Source: Larimichthys crocea
Taxonomy: Eukaryota; Chordata; Actinopteri; Sciaenidae
Length of the DNA stretch: 64,000 nucleotides
Direction: 5' to 3'
Assembly: GCF_000972845.2 (NCBI RefSeq)
Contig: NC_040016.1
Coordinates: 14,714,701 to 14,778,700, forward strand
Part shown: in pieces, positions 58,746 through 64,000 of the stretch
Layout: every line of letters begins with the position of its first letter
Position numbering within the stretch: position 1 is the stretch's first letter
Translations under genes and position numbers: made by a program
The notes under the pieces: generated by a model
Seen by the model: the letters and a program-made list of their open reading frames with translations, nothing else
Databases searched by the model: none
Told to the model about the DNA's origin: nothing

Positions 58746-60717
58746 GCATATTCTTCAATATATTTGCAAATGTCAACGCATTGGAATATTAATTGTTTTT
58801 CCAGTCTAGTGTGTATAATGATGCTGCCATGTGTTGTCTGCTGTGTGTATAGTTAACGGGAACTTGGAGGTAACAATGTACACACACAGTGTACAGAAGG
58901 TGGCAGGTGAGGGGTCAGTCAAGTTTTTGCCCTTGTAACAGGTTAATCTGACCATGCTTACAGCCTGACCATATCTTCTTAGGATATATAGAAATTCTCT
59001 GTTATGATAAACACTTGCATAGAAATGTGTCCAACACAAATATCTATTATAATTTAAAAAGGTTTTCTTTTTGTCCTCTCAGTCTGAATGTCGCCTGAAT
59101 GTTTCACAGAGTTGTACTGATGCTTTTCCTGTAAATAAATGTCTCCTGTGGTCTGTTTGCAACCTTAAACTGAACTCAGAAAAGAACAAATAACAAAGCG
59201 GTGCCCTTTCTACAGTCACCATCATGGTATAGTCATTACAGTACCTGTTTTCATTTGGTTTTGATTGGTTACCTTCTTCACCTTTGAGGTTGCCTGTGAC
59301 CCCTGGTGTGTTTCAATTTCTTTTCCAGCAGTAGAGGTCAGTAACAGCCAGTCTTTCTGAAACTGTTTTCCTTCATGGTGGTATTTTTGTTTGCTGAAGC
59401 TCCATCCCACATGATGACCTATGCCTGACACACCACTGTTCCTACAGTTGGTCAATAGATCTTAAAGGTTTTCTGGCCTTTGGAAGGATGTCTGAACTGT
59501 CTCTATTATGATTTTGTGTATTTCTTATGTGTCGTCTGAAAAAAGCTCATGTTCATTTTTCGGCTCATGTGTTATTTATTTTCCAGAGTGGGTTTGAATG
59601 TGGTTTTTAGACATTAGCAAGCTCCAGTGTCATTACCTCTGCCTGTGTGATTTATCATTCATTGTCTGTATTTGTGGTGTTGGCACTTCATCTGATGATC
59701 ATGCTGTTTATTTGCGGTTAAAATTCAAGTTCCACTATTGTAGCGTCTGCCATTTGCACTTTGAGCTGTCTGTAGAGCATTTACTTGATGTTAATATTAA
59801 CATGGAAATATAATATTATTATTTTAGGTTTTTAAGATTTTGGGAATGTCCTAACCAATAGTGAAGCTGAGTAACCATTCAGAGTGGTCAGCCAACCATT
59901 GCTTTTTGAAATGAAGGCTTTGATTTAGTCTCTGGTAGCATTTGTTTCTCTATCAAAACAAATCTACAGGCATGAAGCAGTTTTTCTTTAAAGCAACAAA
60001 TGAAAGCTGAGTCAAAGTATGAACAGTTGGTGACCTGAAACAAGGCAGGAGTCCATTGAGAACATACGGTCAGTGGCTAAATCAGATTTTGTCAATGAAA
60101 GTCGTGGGCTTTAGTCCTAATATAGCCGCTGCTGTAGCAGCCAAGCAGGGAAATCTTGGACATAAATGGGCCCACAGATGCTGGAGCCATATGCTTCATC
60201 TCACTGCACAGAGAGTCCAACACAGTCTTCACTCGAGATTATCAATGGGAGGGGATTAAAGGTGAAGCAGCAAATCCACAGTTTCCAAGTATAGATGGTC
60301 TTATTGGGTCCTGTGAGATATTTATGTTTGGTTCACATATTCATTTGAGTGACCCTTTTTGGAATTACATTTGTATGTAATTTACACAATGCAGGATTAT
60401 TATCTTGATTATTCATGACCCTCAAACTCTATCTCTATGCACTGGGCTGAAAAACACTATAATTTCCTGTTATATGAATAAAAATCTGTATATAGAAAAT
60501 ACCACAGTGTGACAGCAATGCATAGAGAGTTATGCTGACCAGATTTACATATAAAACAGTTCACTTAAAAGTAAATGAGAAAGCTTTGATTGAAGAACTG
60601 ATTACTTTGGCTACTTGTAGAAAGCAGAACAAACTGAAAAAAACATTATGCATACAATCTCATTACCTTAGCCAGACATTTACTCGTCCAGCAGCTACAG
60701 AGCAACATTAGCAATAA
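58746..60717. other. Non-coding DNA
   Basis: AT-rich sequence without a recognisable exon or RNA gene. Confidence 0.55.
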
Positions 60718-61006
60718 TTTAAAGTGTGTAAGATTTATGGGGATCTATTGGCAGGAATGGAATCTAATAATCATAACTATGTTTTCATTAGTGTATAATC
60801 AGCTGAAAATAAGAAACATGATGTTTTTATTTCCTTAGAATGAGTGATTTACAAACCAAACACTGGCTCTAGTAGGGTCTTTTGCATTTTTTGTAGGTTT
60901 TCCTGTATGCTAGGAAAGGGAGAATAAGGCGAAGCGTATTCAGTTGGTTGCAGATTGATTGCAACCTCATAGACACCATTAAATTCTACACACTGGACCT
61001 CTAAAG
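60718..61006. repeat. Dispersed fish repeat with short inverted termini
   Basis: Starts TTTAAAGTGTGTAAGATTTA and ends TCTACACACTGGACCTCTAAA, so AGTGTGTA is inverted at the two ends. Internal words ATCTATTGGCAGGAATGGAA, TTACAAACCAAACACTGGCTC and TATTCAGTTGGTTGCAGATTG are those of a very common percomorph MITE-like element. Non-coding. Confidence 0.82.
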
Positions 61007-62235
61007 TCATGTTTTCTGTCAGTGTGACAAATGTAAGTTCAATATTCACTCTCATTTGCTCATCTCATTTTTTGGTCTCTGCCAATCCCTGAAGGAAATA
61101 TCTGGCTCTTTAGCTGCTAAAACAGGGCAGGTGGTGTACAGCCGGTTTGAATGAATAAAACATGATGACACTATCTGAATACTAAGGCATCATATTTGGT
61201 AAGAACGCATTAGAATCATTTATAAAAAACATTTGAAGTGGCAATGTAGTTGAAATTACTAATAAGAATCTGTTAAGTCACAGAGCTTGGTGTAATGCCG
61301 GAAAACTAAAACAATGAAAGTCTCTCTACAGCTGAACAGAACTGCAGAGTTTGGGGATAATTCTCAGTGGGCTCATCACTACAAACCACTCCTTTCATAT
61401 TACACACGATCTATTGTTAATAGATAGCGACTGCTGAAGCTTTAAAGTGCAGAACAAAGATATTACCAATTACCCAGAAGTAATATTTCTGTTTTTTCCA
61501 TGCTATGCTTTTATTAGGAAAACCCCAAATGCATGTCTCAATGGAACTTAAAGAGGAATGACGAATGGCACTGAAAGAAAAGTTACACGTCTACCTCCAA
61601 AGCTCAGAGAGGGCTTACAGTACTAGATGGATTAGAGACAAGGTAAGTAATGTTATAGGTAAGTCAGTGCAAAGGCTTTTGGCCATGACATTCAGTTCAG
61701 TTCGAACAAGAGCTGTAAATGAGATCTTGCTTTACTGCTTAATACTTTTATTCTTCAATCCTGGCCTAAGCATGTTATCGCCAAACCTTTCACTGTCCTT
61801 AATGAGTAGAATACATTAGGCACTGGTAATTGCTTGCACTTTTGAAATATATTTTTGCTTAATCTGCTGAAAATGTATACACAAGCTGAGATATTTTCAT
61901 TGTCTTGCCAGAATATTGATTGGTTTATTGATTGTTAAATGAAAGGTAAATAATCTGTTAGCTTGCTAAATTAAATATATTCATCAATAGAAAAAGTATA
62001 ATTCAAAGAAAGAAAGAAAGAAAAGAAGTGTATGTGAAGGAGCATTCAGGTTTAGAGTATTTAAGGCCACTGGAGGATACAGAGGAACGTGCATGTTAGC
62101 CAAGTGAGAGGGAGAGAACGCATCTGTCACTAAGACTCAGGGCAGCTGGACACCATTCCCCCGTGCAGCAAAATCCACAAAATCTTTTACAGGATTTGTT
62201 TTTCCATTGCAGATGGTCCTTTGCACATGATTTCT
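61007..62235. other. Non-coding DNA
   Basis: A possible plus-strand donor (CAAG|GTAAGT, about 61640-61647) follows a short ATG frame starting at 61567, but no exon can be built around it. An AAAG tetranucleotide tract lies near 62007-62024. Confidence 0.45.
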
Positions 62236-62239
62236 TCCT

Positions 62240-62288
62240 ATTGGTCCAGGGTCGCAGGCTGACTCTGCTGCAGGTACTACATATAAGG
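62240..62288 (+). promoter_or_regulatory. Candidate promoter: inverted CCAAT box plus TATA box
   Basis: ATTGG (CCAAT on the other strand) at 62240-62244 and a TATA-type ACATATAAGG at 62279-62288 are about 40 bases apart, a usual core-promoter layout. Transcription would start near 62311-62318, about 120 bases before the first donor of the transcript described next. Confidence 0.4.
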
Positions 62289-62310
62289 GTGTTCTGTGCC
62301 TGCACCAGGT

Positions 62311-63811
62311 TTCACCTCAGGCCTTGCACACAGAAGAAAGGAAACTGGAGAGGAAAGACTGCAGGGGATGAACAATACAGGAGGAGGTCTGCATGAATAC
62401 TGTGTACTTTTATTCACAGCAGAAGGGACAGGTAAGAGTTGCACAGAGATCTTATTATTGTTTATAAAAGAATCAAATGCACTGTGCATTTCCTGCAAAT
62501 GTTTTTGCAATGCATGCACACATTTGAATGACTATTATTACTATTAATTAGTTAATAGTATTAATGCTTTTACTATAGTGGAGTTACTTCAGTATTAAAC
62601 AAAAAATTCTGCCATCTTTTTTTTCTTTTCTTTTTTTTTTTTGAGACAATTAGTTCTTAATCTAAAGGCCCTAAAACTGGATAACATATAAATATAAGTG
62701 CATGATGTTGTGACTTTCCATTTTATTGGAAGTAACCTTAATCTTGATTGTTTAAAAATTATGTGTTTAAAAGATGAACACTACAATTAGATCTTGAGAC
62801 ACTGATTAGTTCGTCTGTATTTGTGATATGTTTGAATATTTTATTCATTACAAATGGAGTTCAACTTTAAATAAACAGGCAGTAATAACCGAGCAACTGT
62901 AGGGTGTAGATTATAAATAGAATGGGTGGTAACTATTTTATAGCATTATCTGATCGTAGTATTACACGTATCATTGTAATCCACAGTACTGTTTTAAATG
63001 GATTATGTGCACTAGTCTGTAAATCAATTTAAAGAAGAAACTGGCAGAGTAAGGGTATTTTACCATTATTATTATTATTTTCTGTTTCTTTATTTTATGA
63101 TGGCTTAAAAGAAAAAAAAACCTTGAAATTTGATAGACAGCTATAATGTGCAATTTACATAAGTTTTTAATTTAGCATTTTCATTGTAATTTTGAGCAAT
63201 GTTGCAAAAACAAACAACAAACACAAACACAAAAAAACACTGTTGGATAAAATACAAATACTATATTATACTGTATTATATGTATCATGTCATGCATGTT
63301 ATGTTGGAAAAATCTTAGTCTTAGTCACCAGAGGGCAGCATAATACAACCATGAAAACAGGGCAAACCAAAACAGGACAACAACACAGTCCAACAGACAG
63401 TATTTACCGTCTGAAAAGTGTACACACAGATATCCTCTGTATACGTATTATATTTAAAATATGTGTGTAGAAACATACTGTATGCTTTTCTAAATACACT
63501 GTATCTTACGTGGGGCACTGAAGCATTCATCTCATGATTTTGTTTGTTTTGTTTTTTTCACTCCAACAGCTTGATCAGCACACGTTTGATGACAAACCAA
63601 AAAAGTAAGTGCTTTTTTAAAAACATTTACTCCACACATATACCCTGGATTTCAACCATAGTATAATCAAATGTGTAATTTTGTGTTTACTCATTTATAC
63701 ATATATTCACTTCTGTTTTCCAGATATTTTACTGCCATCAAAATCCACATCGTCTGAGAAAATACTGTTTTATGGGACAGGAGAGGCATTAATCTGATTC
63801 TTTAGGTCTTG
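62311..63811 (+). ncRNA. Candidate spliced transcript starting at the right edge of the window (5' UTR or lncRNA)
   Basis: Proposed exons: about 62311-62431 (donor CAG|GTAAGA, perfect), 63570-63604 (35 bases; acceptor with a long T-rich tract ending CCAACAG, donor AA|GTAAGT) and 63724-63811 (acceptor TTTTCCAG, donor GG|GTATGT). All splice signals are good and on the same strand. The joined sequence has no substantial frame: the ATG at 62368 gives 22 codons and the ATG at 62393 gives 35 codons. The exons may therefore be the 5' UTR of a gene continuing past 64000, or a non-coding RNA. Splicing and start site are inferred from sequence only. Confidence 0.35.
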
Positions 63812-63839
63812 GGGTATGTATGCAGTAACATAAACGATT

Positions 63840-63948
63840 TTATATACATATATACATAATATATATATTATATATATATATATAATATATATATATATAT
63901 AGATATATATATATATATATATATATATAGATATATATAGATATATAT
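63840..63948. repeat. (AT)n microsatellite
   Basis: More than 100 bases of nearly pure alternating AT with ATAG interruptions. Confidence 0.95.
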
Positions 63949-64000
63949 TCTTCTAAAGTGTATCAACTCGGTCAAAATGTTGTATTTTAAAAAAAGATAT

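Noticed and set aside
58468..58776. Minus-strand frame with GLVAGDVPVYLLG, similar to one at 29233-29546
   Set aside because: The similarity comes from two copies of a dispersed repeat; the frame is not kept along its length.
61567..61647. Short plus-strand ATG frame ending in CAAG|GTAAGT
   Set aside because: No acceptor leads into it in frame and no following exon was found; a lone donor match is weak evidence.

Overview
The window looks like nuclear DNA of a ray-finned fish, most likely a percomorph teleost. It is AT-rich and intron-rich, is packed with (CA)n, (GA)n and (CT)n microsatellites, and carries several dispersed repeat types that I recognise as abundant in percomorph genomes. No bacterial, phage or organellar features were seen. 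Apart from splice signals and one gene, most of the 64 kb has no supportable coding sequence. The many short open frames, especially those over CA/GT/CT tracts, are chance frames.

The one well-supported complete gene is gli1, the zinc-finger transcription factor at the end of the Hedgehog pathway. It is on the minus strand, with coding exons between 19879 (start codon) and 10576 (stop codon). I resolved 12 coding exons with consistent splice sites and phases, giving a predicted 1495-residue protein. It has the SUFU-binding SYGHL motif, five GLI-type C2H2 fingers, a DSGVEM degron motif, the AYTVSRRSS block, a polyglutamine run and a C-terminal acidic activation motif. A long 3' UTR probably runs down to about 8.3-8.8 kb.

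At 3397-3457, also on the minus strand, is a single short exon encoding the N-terminus of a ZEB-family (zinc-finger E-box homeobox) protein, recognised by GKRRKQANPRRN and a strong splice donor. The rest of that gene would lie beyond the left edge. A ZEB-type gene just downstream of gli1 resembles the ZEB2-GLI2 linkage on a HOX-bearing chromosome and is the most interesting point of synteny here.

From 20 kb to 64 kb the sequence is a gene desert: either a very long first intron of gli1, the gli1 upstream intergenic region, or both. It holds two competing candidate 5' exons for a minus-strand transcript (about 27.26-27.43 kb and 57.28-57.7 kb), and an unidentified chain of three phase-compatible minus-strand exons (52.6-50.4 kb). 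It also holds several stretches that resemble conserved non-coding enhancers (homeodomain and SOX-type motifs). At the right edge a plus-strand transcription unit seems to begin, with a CCAAT box, a TATA box and three small spliced exons (62.3-63.8 kb). Mobile-element remains include a nonautonomous hAT element with an 8-bp target duplication (7203-7450) and about ten degenerate dispersed repeats.
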